Of a DNA stretch of 64,000 bases, positions 47,674 to 58,029 are shown one piece after another. The notes under the pieces were generated by a model. It did not search any database and was not told where the DNA came from. It was given only the letters and a program-made list of their open reading frames with translations. The position numbers were made by a program, and so were the translations under genes. Each line of letters starts with the position of its first letter. Within the stretch, counting starts at the first letter, position 1. Origin of the DNA: Rusavskia elegans (Eukaryota; Ascomycota; Lecanoromycetes; Teloschistales; Teloschistaceae); assembly GCA_011316305.1 (NCBI GenBank), contig SAUG01000158.1, positions 49,290 through 113,289 on the forward strand. Reading direction: 5' to 3'.

Positions 47674-47874
47674 GCCCAGGTGGCGTACCGGGCAAACGCT
47701 CCAGAAGCAATACCTAACAGTCCGGTACCTCCCCCCTCTACCTACGCTGTCGAGATTTTTCAGCCTCAGAAGACGCTGCAGCCTCCTCATCAGGTAAAGA
47801 TCAGGTCGTCCTTCGAGGACGGCTATTAGCCTCGCAGTTTCTAAGGATCCCCGGTTCGATGCCGGGTCTGGGCA
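47674..47874 (+). tRNA. Interrupted tRNA-like locus, degenerate copy (possible tRNA-Arg relative)
   Basis: The 5' end GCCCAGGTGGC and the 3' end CCGGGTCTGGGC pair as a 7-bp acceptor stem. The T-arm reads CCCGG-TTCGATG-CCGGG and a D-arm (GCG/CGC) is present. About 200 nt separate the ends, so roughly 125 nt would have to be an intron or insertion in the anticodon arm. A T-rich tract starts at about 47880 (likely Pol III terminator). The anticodon stem is poorly paired, and the A box has a mismatch to the consensus, as does the B box. It shares both ends with the locus at 55555-55748. It is either a pseudo-tRNA, a tRNA-derived element, or a long-intron tRNA; no anticodon can be assigned confidently. 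Confidence 0.45.
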
Positions 47875-48380
47875 TAAACTTTTTTTTCTCTTTTTCTTTT
47901 TCGTTTTCGATTGATTGCTTGGGCTTTAGGACCTGAGTGCTTGCATCCTGGTATATGTTTCTTTGTTCCCCTTTGCGCTCTAGGTATCGTGGGTGGTGGG
48001 AAAGATGCAGATTGGTTTGATTTCGGTGGTAGGTAGGTAGGTACCGACTGAGCTTATTGTTGTGTGAGGGGGAAGAATTGGAACAATTTGGTGGACTTTG
48101 AAGTACTCTTGAATAAGACTGAGTTGCTCATCTACCTTTGCTATATGTGAGTCTTGTTACTCTTCAAGGGATCTTTTCGTTTCTTTCGTCCAAATCGAAA
48201 TGGACACCAACTGAAGTGAATACAGCTGAAATTGTGAGTCGGAAGGAGATTGTTCGGTCACTACTCGATATATTATAATGAGAAGTTCCATCTCAAGGGG
48301 GAACCTTGACGAACTATCGTCCGAAATGTACATACAAGGACAAGACTTGCTGCCAACGGAGCTCAGCCTCCACTCCGTCA
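47875..48380. other. Intergenic, 3' flank of RCY1
   Basis: About 500 nt beginning with the T-rich tract after the tRNA-like locus. No gene supported. Confidence 0.4.
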
Positions 48381-51291
48381 TCACATCACGACGCAGCCGA
48401 TCCCATACATTGCTCTCTCCACCTTCGTTCGGATCTGATACCAATCCGCTCTTCTTTCCGCAAATTCGTACACTTCCTCCGCTCTGAAGATGCCATGGAA
48501 ACGATCTCCGTCCGCTATGATGGTTGCTAGCTCCTTTGCGTCCGAAGGGTCGACGAGATATATCTGTGCCAGTTCCCGCAACGCTATGAAATATTCAAGC
48601 AGGTTTTGGTTCTTGAGTGTCTGAATGTATGTGAAATAGTGGTTCATGTCGCTTTTGGGATATCGTTAGCTTTCGAAAACAGTAACATGGATGCCGCAAA
48701 GGGTATACCTGATCAGCTTGATGGATCCTGCAACACTGATGCGTTGCCTCTTGAGATGTTTGCACAGGGCCGTGAACGTCCGGAGTCCTACTTCCTGATT
48801 GAAGACATCCAGCAAGTTCTTCTCAGTGCTCCCAACAAGCATTCTGGTATGAGACGAGACTATCTCTACGACCTTCCTCGCGGTCTCAGATGGTCCGATG
48901 TCCATGATATCAGCTCTCGTTGCCCCGGCTACGTCAGGGTTGAAGTCTTCTGCTTTCTGAGTCGTGGCGCAGACAAATTCAACCTCCGACATTAGGACCT
49001 CAATGCCCTTGTTCAAGCCGGCGGCCACCCGTTCGTCCAGCATCTGTTCGAACTTCTTCTTCTCCTTCACCGCCGGATCAAGAAAGTCATTCCGATCTGT
49101 GAGTCTCGATGCCACCATTTCTTGCTCGTAGAAGACGTCGAGCATTTGCTGAATCAAATCCCCAACATTAACAAGCTCTAGAAACGTCACAAGTGGCCTC
49201 ACTTCGGTATGGCCATGGTTCTGGATTTCCTTTGGATTATACTTTGCGAGGTGGTCTACAGCCTGATCAAAGCCAGTCTTGATGTGACGATTGCCTAATA
49301 TCTGAAGGAGTAATACGAAGATTAGCTGACATTGCTTACGTGCATCCTCTCCGAATTGGCTCTGAGCCCGATAAAAGACTGCCGCCCTTTCGATACCAGC
49401 CTTGGCCGTATGAACCAGGTTCAAGGCTACTTCAATGCTGAATAATGAACGGATGGCTTCAAGTCTAGAGCTCATGATGGCTGCTTTAGCTGATAATTCT
49501 GTTGTCGGTGGCTCTGGCAGCGGTGTAGCCAACCGGTTGCCGCTCAAAGTTGTACCATTGATTATGCTCGGGGTTGCAGGTCGAGCAGACATTTGCGATG
49601 AGGCTTGAGAATTTGTCTGCAGATTCTCCCCATTGACAAGAGCTTTGGCCGTCGCAGACTTGCCACCAAAAGGCGATGAAAGGGGGAACGTTGGCAGGAC
49701 GTTGACAGGCATCATCACGACCTTTTTAAAGGACGTCAAGAAATCGCGTTTATCAGCTTGTCTGTTCACGTTCGACATGTACAGCGATTGCATAGAAGCG
49801 TCTTGTTCCGATAGCTGCCTCTCCCATTCTCCAACCTGAGCCTCGGACTTTCGCTTGAAGAACGAATATTCTTCACTCAAGTACAAGTCAATATGGGGCT
49901 CGAAAGCATAGGCGATGATCCTATCGACGGATTCGTAGAAATCATCACCTGTATCCTTGGATGGCCTTAATGCTTTAGCCATATATAGCGACTGGTGGTA
50001 TGTGCCAGCGACAGCTTCGAGATAAGGTTCGAGACCCATTCGGTGAGCTTCATCAAGAAGAGTTGATAGATAGTCGGAGAACACTTCTTTGCCAACTCTT
50101 TCCAGGAATGTGACTGCAGCCTTGGTTGAAGCGGGAAATATACGGTCAATGAGGGCAACTTGCTCATTGAAGCCTTCCGCAAGCCGAGTGAAGAATCTTT
50201 GAGATTCTTGCAGCGAAAAATTCACAGGAGGACCCAGTCTTAGGCAGTCCAGCGGGTCACCAAGCTCACCTTTGCGAGCGACAACTGGACTGTTCGAGGT
50301 GAAAATTTCCACACCCTTTTGACCGCCATTGAGTGCAGCAAGCACTTGAGCATACCTTCGCTGCTTACCATCAACGTCAGCAGTCTCCAAGGCTTGCTCG
50401 AATTCTCGAGCTACTGCTGTCTCGAAAGCTTCACTCAAATTCTGAAGCTTCTCTTGTCTCTCTAGCCACCCTTGTGCGAGGTCTGACCCGGCAAAACGGG
50501 CTAAGTTTGCGAGCATTTGAGCCTGGTGATTTGGATCTCGGTATATTCGGAATACCATGGCTGTCGTATGGTCTTTGCACGTGATAGCACCGATATAGCA
50601 TGGGTTTAGGGATCCGTGTATCTTGCCATACTCCTGTCGAGCTTGTCCACGAATCGATCGGACCTGTGAAAAAACATCCAATCTGGATAAGGGATCTTGG
50701 CTTTTGTATGATGACGAGTGGTTCGTAGTAGCATTGGGAGAAAGATGGACGGCGTCGAATCTGTCCGCATGACCTGCAACAGACTGCTGATGGCCATTCA
50801 CACCCACATCGACCTGTTCCCAGCCGGCATCAAAAATCGTCTGGCTACCGTTTCTTGGCTTTCTGCTGCCCAATGCTGGGTTATTGTTGCCATTGACCCC
50901 TATGCCTGTCCTCTCTGCCTGTTCTTCGTGCGGGAGACCACGAGAGCCTGCCCTCTGTCTCCATGTGGCTTCGGCTCTTTTCCTCGCTTCTGATTCATTC
51001 CAGCATCCCATAAGACGTAATCTCAGAACCCAGCGTGAGTCGTCGTATACCATTTCCTTCATACGTCTGGAAACCTGAGCGAAATGGATGAGGTCCGAAA
51101 CTGTGACATAGTCGAGAATCGTAGACAAGATCTCTAGCATTCGTCAATGGCATCCTTATGAGTATTGGGCGCATTGATTTACCTGCAGGCAACACAGGCT
51201 TTGAGCCCACGATCTGGGTCATACGCAAGGGTGCCAGCACATCTTGCCGTGAGGGCCCGCCAGTCACAGTGACTCTCTTGAAGTTTGACAT
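48381..51291 (-). CDS. rcy1: F-box protein recyclin-1 (Sec10-like), RCY1/pof6 type
   Basis: Recyclin-1 is an F-box protein with an exocyst-Sec10-like body that acts in endosome-to-Golgi recycling and polarised growth. Exons: 51291-51183, 51133-48709 and 48651-48381, encoding 934 residues. The first junction restores the F-box: LPAEILSTILDYVTVSDLIH then FAQVSRRMKEMVYDDSRW. The body matches the Sec10 fold (CKDHTTAMVFRIYRDPNHQA, IDRIFPASTKAAVTFLERV, YFTYIQTLKNQNLLEYFIAL). The last intron (48652-48708, 57 nt) joins SIKLI to SDMNHYFTYIQ. The C-terminal YQIRTKVERAMYGIGCVVM is typical. Low-complexity insertions occur around residues 90-180 and 520-590. Confidence 0.9.
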
Positions 51292-51669
51292 AGTTCTGAG
51301 GAAGGAGACTAGTCGAGAGATTCACGAAGTTAGGGAGGAATTTGCATGCAGTTGCAACCCTGTGGACAGCAAGTTGGTCAATCGAGGTACAAGCGCGCTT
51401 GACCTCGGCAAGGTTGGAAGACGGAAGTATTGACCATGAAATCCAGATCTGCAGGACAAATTACGCTTGCATCATTGAAGAAGATAATATATACAGCAGG
51501 CTTGACATTAGCATATATGTAACTACTACAAGCAGAACCCAAATGCTTTCGCCCTGCAACGCGCCGATAATAGGGTACACCTGTTACTACCCCAGCAATC
51601 ATTCCAATGGTCGAAGCAGAATCCCGCCATACGCCTCTGCTATGCTCGTCACTATCCACCATGGTCCCG
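51292..51669. other. Intergenic, RCY1 promoter and CSI2-like 3' flank
   Basis: 378 nt; no additional feature recognised. Confidence 0.4.
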
Positions 51670-52692
51670 TCAATTCCTATGTCCTCGTGACTGTCTATGC
51701 GAAGGGTGCCCTGCCACCGAGTGATCTTCGAAGAGGTCGTCCAGATATGCGCTGGGAGCTCGTCCCTGCGGCGCCGTTGACAGATTGAGGGTACTTGTAC
51801 TGGCCTGCGTGGAGAGACCTGCAGTACTTGGCCGGTATCCTACCTCCGCACCTCTGCTGCTAGGTGGCAGACTACTTGGTGTTCCTGGTGGGGAAGGACC
51901 AGCGGACCGTGCCCTAGAGTAGCGGCGATTCTGCTCTCGGTGACCTGACAAGGGACTTCTGCCTTCGACATGCGTCATGCCAGCTCCACCTCCAGCGCCC
52001 GCATTTCCTGGGGCGTAGTATCCTGCAGGTAGATAGCCGGATCCTCTGTTGCCAGGAGTCTGCATTCCTGAACCGGCCGTGGGCGAGAAAAAGAGACTGG
52101 ACCTTGCGGTGTGTGTTTTGCTTCCTCCTTTTGATGTTGCAGTGAGATGATCAAGACTCAAATTCGAGCCTGGTCCCTGACTGTAGTATGGTGTCCCTGG
52201 AGCCTTGGATTTGCTCTTTGCGTCTCCCAGCTGAGAATAATGGACGGATGGTGCCATTGCTGCTTTGCGAACGGAGCGATGTAAAGACCAAGCCACAAGT
52301 CCGCGCCATGCGAGGACTACCAACCCAATGAAAGCGAGGCCGGCGCCGACGCAAATGAAAACAGTGCCTTCGGGCAGCGATGACTTTTGCATATAGGGAG
52401 CCCCAGCCGTAGGTGGGACTGTTGGAACAGGAGCTTTGACACCCTTCCTCGTTGGTAAAGCTGGCGCATCATCGTCGGTGATTGCCGGTAAAGCCGTTGG
52501 TCTCGCATCGGCCGTGTTTGTCACTGCCTGAGCTGTGGGCTTGGAAGTGGCCTTGGTGTTTGCCAAATTGGTTGTTGGACGCGTGCCATCGGCATCGTCT
52601 GTGAGAGCTGGAAGATTCTGTGTCAAGGCAACGGTGAAGAAAAGCGAGAGTAGGAGCAGGGGCAAGGCTGAGGATGAGAGTGCGACCCGCAT
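51670..52692 (-). CDS. csi2: CSI2-like single-pass membrane protein
   Basis: Intronless, 340 residues. N-terminal signal peptide (MRVALSSSALPLLLLSLFFT, cleavage near residue 24), then a Thr/Pro/Ala-rich, probably O-glycosylated extracellular stretch (about 25-105). A conserved juxtamembrane MQKSSLPEGTVFICVGAGLA leads into one transmembrane helix (about 112-135), followed by a basic stop-transfer region (WSLHRSVRKAA) and a long Ser/Gly/Pro-rich cytoplasmic tail. This architecture and the SSLPEGTVFI segment match fungal Csi2 homologues, which are plasma-membrane/vacuolar proteins linked to chitin synthase localisation in yeast. The function here is inferred from that family only. Confidence 0.75.
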   Translation of the reverse strand: MRVALSSSALPLLLLSLFFTVALTQNLPALTDDADGTRPTTNLANTKATSKPTAQAVTNTADARPTALPAITDDDAPALPTRKGVKAPVPTVPPTAGAPYMQKSSLPEGTVFICVGAGLAFIGLVVLAWRGLVAWSLHRSVRKAAMAPSVHYSQLGDAKSKSKAPGTPYYSQGPGSNLSLDHLTATSKGGSKTHTARSSLFFSPTAGSGMQTPGNRGSGYLPAGYYAPGNAGAGGGAGMTHVEGRSPLSGHREQNRRYSRARSAGPSPPGTPSSLPPSSRGAEVGYRPSTAGLSTQASTSTLNLSTAPQGRAPSAYLDDLFEDHSVAGHPSHRQSRGHRN

Positions 52693-53172
52693 ATCGGCGT
52701 CACTCGTTTACAACGAGATCAGACCGGCTATGCTAGTCACAGGTCCCAAAGACTGATGTATATCGAAGTGGGACCGGAGGTCTGACGGTGTTGGTTGCTC
52801 GAGTCGGCGGATATGAGCCAATTGCTTCTCCTTCCCTCAAGCTGCGAGTGATTTTAATCGGACAACAAGTAATGATCGAGCGGACGAGGAATTAGGTGAA
52901 TAGGGAGTGACGATCGTGCGATACAGGAACGAGAGACTGGGATGAAGCGACTGATGTCCTGGCACCGTTGAGGTGTGAAAAGGATTGACTCGTCGGGGTC
53001 TGTTTGGCCGCTAGTTGCATAGTCCGATCGAAGAGGCAACGGGCTAAGAATAGAAAAGCTTGGCGATCATGAGCCGAGGTTCACCCTATCGATATCAAAA
53101 TGAATCGCGACCATTTGTGACAGCAATCGATCTTTCCTTAAATTCAATCGAGAGCCGGGAAACCCTGAAACG
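52693..53172. promoter_or_regulatory. Divergent intergenic region, CSI2-like and FCF1
   Basis: 480 nt between the divergent start codons of the CSI2-like gene and FCF1; must include both promoters. No motif is distinct enough to name. Confidence 0.4.
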
Positions 53173-54434
53173 ATGAGTCGCGTTAAGAAGACGAGGAAAT
53201 TTGCTGCGGTTGGTTGCTTTCGGAAACCCTGAAGAAGACTTCCAGTTGACATCTTTGCAAGGTCAAACGAGTAATTGGTCAGCGAGATGCCCGGCTGTAA
53301 GTTCTTTGCCATAAAATACATCGAAATCTCTTATTGGAATTGACGGACTGATTTCTACGTAGCAAGAAGAATCAAGACAAAGGCGAGACCGAAGCGAAGC
53401 GCAAGTCGAAAGGCGATGAGGTAGTCAGGGAAATGTAGGCAGCCAACCCCGTGCCTTCAGGCAAATACTTTTTCAAAAAGCAAGCAACAGCTGACCGTAG
53501 ACCTGCATATTAGACCTCAAGTCAGCGTACGTACTATTTATCCTGTTCGATATACCCTGGCCATGATATTCTAAAGCTATCTCTACCAGGCCTCGCTCTT
53601 TTTCCAATACAACACCGCCCTGACCCCGCCCTACAATGTTCTCGGTAAGAAGTCAACGGCCCTACCTCGAGATGCTCCTTTGAATCTGCAGTAGACGCAT
53701 GGTCAGATTTGTGCTACAGGGACATTCATCAAGTTTACACAATGTTATTTGACGAAGACATGCTGATCCCAAACTCCACTAGTCGATACGAATTTCCTCT
53801 CTCATACCGTCCAGAACAAACTGGAGCTTCTCTCCACAATGATGGATTGCCTTTACGCCAAATGCATTCCTATTATAACATCCGTAAGCTTTTCCCAGAA
53901 CGAGTACTCAACCGAGGATCAGACTAATGTACTGTATATAGTGTGTGGTCAGCTGCTCCTCCATCGAGTCATCAATTAGAGAGTTAACGACATTCTGTAG
54001 ATGGCCGAATTAGAGAAACTCGGCACAAAGTATAGAATCGCCCTTCGAATCGCTCGCGACGAACGATGGGAGAGACTGCAATGTAGCCACAAAGGCGTAT
54101 ACGCTGACGACTGTTTGGTGGATAGAGTGCAAAAGCGTAAGACAGGCCGCCAATCTACTCTACTCTTAAAATCCCAAATTCTGGAAATACAAGATACTGT
54201 GCCGGATCCCAAGCTAGTCATGCACCTGTGATATTCAGGGACATGTCTCGGGGCTTCTCTTCATGATTTGACGAAATGCTGACACTGAATTTCCTACCAG
54301 ACAAAATCTACATAGTAGCCACAAACGATCGAGATCTGAAGCGGAGGATTCGAAAGATACCCGGCGTACCGATCATGAGCGTTGCGAAAGGCAAATACGT
54401 CATCGAGAGATTACCAGACGCGCCAGAGAAGTGA
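53173..54434 (+). CDS. fcf1: rRNA-processing protein FCF1/UTP24 (PIN endonuclease), nine exons with two microexons
   Basis: FCF1/Utp24 is the nucleolar PIN-domain endonuclease of the SSU processome that cleaves pre-rRNA at sites A1/A2. Exons: 53173-53208, 53262-53296, 53363-53434, 53514-53520 (7 nt), 53590-53644, 53783-53883, 53942-53947 (6 nt), 54001-54136 and 54301-54434; 193 residues, the family length. The joined protein runs MSRVKKTRKFAA, VKRVIGQRDARLKKNQ, EIPQASLFFQYNTALTPPYN, VLVDTNFLSHTVQNKLELL, IITSCVMAELEKLGTKY, YADDCLVDRVQK and IYIVATNDRDLKRRIRK. The 7-nt exon supplies most of IPQ and the 6-nt exon supplies CV before MAELEKL. All PIN acidic residues (VDTN, the E of AELEKL, ADDCLVD, TNDRD) are present. 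Each small intron carries a plausible branch site and AG. Confidence 0.93.
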
Positions 54435-54478
54435 GCTGGTCTCAATATAGCATTCTGGCCGTATGGCACTCGATACTT

Positions 54479-54789
54479 TCATCCCTCGTACTGAAGGGCT
54501 TCGTCTTCGTGTTGTTGGGGCTTGTTTTTGGAAGGCACTCTAGGCTGTAGGCCGCACGAAGCAGGCTCCAACGAAGCCATTCGCATCTCAGCCTGAAGGA
54601 AAAGCCTGAAAAGGAACAAATACCAGTCTACTGGATGGAATTCCATCTGTAAGACTCCCCAAAGAGCAGCACAGGCCGTCAAAGAGTCAGTGGAGATCCA
54701 ATTCACCTTATCCCTCCGTACCAGCCATTCTGCCATCTCAAAAGACACATTAGCCAACAGAATTCGAGCAGAAGCATCGGGAGTAGCCC
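54479..54789 (-). CDS. Partial gene of unknown function (3'-terminal exon)
   Basis: An open minus-strand frame of about 100 codons ends at 54479, convergent with FCF1 (45 nt between stops). It reads ATPDASARILLANVSFEMAE, then WLVRRDKVNWISTDSLTACA and an amphipathic stretch with FHPVDWYLFLFRLFL, ending in a charged tail. The composition is clearly protein-like. An acceptor (ttacaag) at 54790-54796 suggests it is the last exon. Upstream, a short frame (about 54987-54846) looks partly coding but does not join in phase by any normal intron I could find. I do not recognise the family; it may be an intact gene with missed exons, or a decaying one. Confidence 0.4.
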
Positions 54790-55554
54790 CTTGTAAAGAC
54801 CAAATGACTCACGCGACAAGTCAAATGTTGGCAAGTTATCGAAGAGCGGCTGCTACAACTCGCGTTTGGCGTGGTGTTCGTACCCTTCCCGCTCGACCAT
54901 TACTCTGAGTGCAGGAGGGTGGCTTCTAGTGATAGACAGGTATCTCCGCGTACATTTTGCCTGGGCCATACATGTCGTGAAGAAGAAAATCATGAACTCG
55001 TCAATCCACCCACCTGATTCGGCATACCTGCCCCCTAGCTAGTCCAATAAAGCAAGATTTCATTCAACAGCACATGAAATCCGTATGCGTGGGTGATTTT
55101 GAAAAATTCAGCTTCACGGCTATCGTCACATTAGCCTCTTTTCTGGCAAGATTGACAAACAGATCCGCCACCTTTTACATGAATGACCGTAAACTTCTTA
55201 TGTCCATGTAGCATTCATCGTCCACTTCAAATGTGATGAAAGACCTTAAAATATGGCAATGTCTCCACGCACATCCTCTCATTGCAACCCAGCCACACCC
55301 CCTTCCCCCCAAACCGATAACCGAATGCGCGCTGCCTGGCTCGTCAAAATCAATCAAAGTAACCCTATCAACGCAATAGCCAGAACGTAGCTTCTCAGAC
55401 CAAGGTAGCTTCAAGAGCTCCTCGGCACAAGTGCAAGATTTCTGGATGTGACCTTATTTGTATTAGTCAAAGTGACATGATGGGTCCCCAAATAAGACGA
55501 TATAATCTATATCGTGAATGCATATATTTCGATCAACGAATACAAAACCCAACA
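54790..55554. other. Region with unassigned minus-strand frames
   Basis: About 760 nt. A minus-strand frame at 55175-55450 (contains LPWSEKLRSGYCVDRVTLID and FDEPGSAHSVIG) has protein-like composition and a possible acceptor at its 5' end. It has no start codon I can place and no recognised family. The 54846-54987 frame described under the previous entry also lies here. I cannot support a full gene model. Confidence 0.3.
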
Positions 55555-55748
55555 GCCCAGGTGGCCTAATCGGATAAGGCATCAGAGCTAGGCTCGTGCA
55601 GCCGGGTCGCTCCCCCTTTGGAGGGTCGAAAACAAGACTCTCCAAAGATCGGGTCCCGGGGTCCCTTTCCCACAAAGACGGGTTAGATCGGGACGGCTGC
55701 ACGACTTCGCGATTCTGAAGGTTCCCGGTTCGAGTCCGGGTCTGGGTG
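55555..55748 (+). tRNA. Interrupted tRNA-like locus, better-preserved copy (tRNA-Arg-like, about 120-nt insertion)
   Basis: Acceptor strands GCCCAGG and TCTGGGT pair, with G-U pairs at both ends. The D-arm (GCC...GGC) contains a perfect A box, TGGCCTAATCGG. The T-arm CCCGG-TTCGAGT-CCGGG contains a perfect B box, GGTTCGAGTCC. Anticodon-stem halves TCAGA and TCTGA also pair. The ends are 194 nt apart, so about 120 nt interrupt the anticodon arm. The insert begins with a 10-bp inverted repeat (tcgtgcagcc...ggctgcacga). A T7 run at 55754-55760 would terminate Pol III. The 3' part contains CTTCG as in tRNA-Arg(UCG) loops, but the canonical U33/intron-after-37 layout is not met, so the anticodon is unresolved. 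Its ends match the locus at 47674-47874. Confidence 0.55.
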
Positions 55749-56084
55749 ATTCTTTTTTTCCCTTATTCTTTGTTTTTTTGTGGCTCTCTGTTTCACGAGG
55801 GGAAAATAGAAGGAGGGTATCAGCACCCTCACCTATTATCCAACATACGAGAGTCCTGAATGGAAAGGACATAGCAAGAATCGACTATGTTGACAATATC
55901 TCATTCACTCACATTATCAACACAAGTCCAAGTAACGTCAAAGCATAGAATAACACCCTTACAGCAGTAGAGCTCGGAATATCTATCATGGTAGTCGTGT
56001 TGCTCCTGATTCTGATAGCTCATTGAATCTATCATCGTCTTTAAGGATCCGGCTGTAGCATCATGATGCATGAATCAGCAATCG
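55749..56084. other. Intergenic gap
   Basis: 336 nt between the tRNA-like locus and the antiporter stop codon; begins with the T-run and has no other supported feature. Confidence 0.4.
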
Positions 56085-57713
56085 TTATGTGGACGACCGG
56101 GGCTTGGAAAGACTAACATCTTCGTCCCCACTAACACTCGGTTCACTCTCTCCTCCACCACCCTCGTGCACCATTCCAGCCAAACCCTCGTCTTCACCCG
56201 CCAACAGCGGTGCCCTTTCGTGCTTGTGCCGTTGAAAATGGCTTGCAACACTGATGCCCGCCACAGAGCACCCATGGATGAATATGCTGCCCAGCAAAAT
56301 GAAACATACGACTGGCCACACAGTCTCAATCTGCTTCTTGTAAGGATGATGCTCTGGCGGATACGGGAGCGGTATCGATTCCCCAGTCTCGAGCTGTGCC
56401 CTGGCTTCGATAACGAGGAACAAGCCTCCGAGACCCATGGGACCAAAATGCCCGCAGAAAAGCGCTTCACGGTAAGTACGGATGTCTGGGATTAGCGGCT
56501 TGAGCAGCAGGACGATTGGCAAGCGCCTGAAGAGCAGAACGAGGACCAACAGGCCAATGAGTCTCCCGAGGGTAATGTCAGGCGTAAACTCCCCTGGTAC
56601 AAATTGCGTCCACGGAATGATAGCCCCGAAATACACGAAGGTCGAAGAGTTGAGTAGAAGATCTAGTATGTCGGCTAGATGGGTTTCCTTGGTTTTGTTG
56701 GCGAACCAGCCGTCCCAGGCAAAGCCGGTACCTGCGCCAAAGGCGACTAGGAAATCATCGAGGCCGAGTGAGGCGCCGACACCGACGCTAAGAAGGGCAA
56801 GGAGGAGGTAAAAGGACAAGAATGAGGCTGGATCGATCCATTTACGCCTTTCAGCAATGCGGAGGGCACGATTGGCGAGGTGGCCGAGCACCAAGCCAAC
56901 CAAAAGTCCCAGGGCACATTGCCAGAGGATGGTCTCCAAGAACCAGTCTTTGATGATGCCACCAGTGGATTTACCCATCAACATCAAGAGTCCGGCGTAG
57001 AGGAAGGGAAAGCTCGTACTTTGCGAGGTTTTAGCAATGGACAACCGGTTAAGCAAAGTTGTAGAAAACCAAGTGCCTAAGAAATAGAGCTGTGACGGCA
57101 ACTGCCTGGCGTAGTACTTGACAGCAACTGAATACAACACAATACCGCAGGGAATGAGTTGTAAGAGAACTCACCCATCATTACACCCACTTTCCGCACT
57201 CAGCATATGCCTCAATCTCCTCGGCACCCTCCCAGAGAAGGTACTGCCCTGCAAGACCGCGGCCGCCAGCACGGGATCGGTTGGGGCCAAACAGGCACTG
57301 ATAATCAAGGCAGTGGCCCACTCGGTCCTCAAAATAGCATACACAAAGCCCGCAGTGACCAGCCAACTATAGGTCATGACCGGCACAATCATCATGCCCA
57401 CACTGGACCAATGCCGGGAAAAATAGGCCTTGGGCAAGTCCACACCCACACTGAATACTTGCAAGCTCACAACTACGCGAGCGGCTTCTTGCGTGATGGT
57501 ATCCGACCAGCCCCATGATGCCGGATCGATGACACCGAGGACTTCGGGGCCAAAGAGGATGCCGACGGTGGTTGCGAGCGGAGGTTCGGAGAGGTGCAGG
57601 CGGTTGCGGATGAAGTCGGAAAAGAAAGCGTAGGCGAGGAGGAAGACGGAGAGAACGAGGTAGGTGAAATGGGGGGGTGTGGGTTCGAGCTGCTTACTTA
57701 TCCAGGAACCCAT
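56085..57713 (-). CDS. Plasma-membrane Na+/H+ antiporter (Sod2/Nha1-like, CPA family)
   Basis: Electroneutral or electrogenic cation/proton exchanger that exports Na+ (and possibly K+) for salt and pH tolerance. Exons 57713-57175 and 57018-56085 encode 490 residues. About 12 hydrophobic helices are visible. Family marks: FIRNRLHLSEPPLATTVGIL, VSLQVFSVGVDLPKAYFSRH, APTDPVLAAAVLQGSTFSGR, and MLSAESGCNDG with the conserved ion-binding Asp, continued by TSFPFLYAGLLML after the intron. The 156-nt intron (57019-57174) is long and contains a misleading open frame with its own ATG. The C-terminal cytoplasmic tail is short (about 60 residues), unlike the very long tail of yeast Nha1, closer to fission yeast Sod2. 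Confidence 0.92.
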
Positions 57714-58029
57714 CGTGATCGGTCCTTACATTGAGGTACGCCACGTGAGGGCGGGGTGCAGCGGAGGGTGCGGAGGTGATTGGATAATCGAGGAGAGATC
57801 CGGCAGATTTCTATGGAGAGACAGTTGGGATGGTCCGGATAATTACACTCTCGGAAATGGTGGTACGAAGTCGTCGTCACCTGTCGTCGTCTCACATCCC
57901 ATGCCAAGCGGACTCCCCCAGTAGTGCCCACCACGAGGGCCAGTCTCGCAACGAGGGGCAGTGATCAGGGCCTCCGAGGGTTCAAGATGAGTAAGTGCTG
58001 CTTACCCCAGATTAAATAAACCTGGTCAG
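57714..58029. promoter_or_regulatory. Antiporter promoter and boundary with the AT-rich block
   Basis: About 315 nt of normal composition upstream of the antiporter start. Composition changes abruptly at about 58030-58070. No coding sequence is supported. Confidence 0.45.

Noticed and set aside
56085..57140. Antiporter started at an internal ATG (351 residues)
   Set aside because: The first 40 residues are intron sequence; splicing 57175 to 57018 restores the conserved GCNDG-TSFPFLY junction and the missing N-terminal helices.
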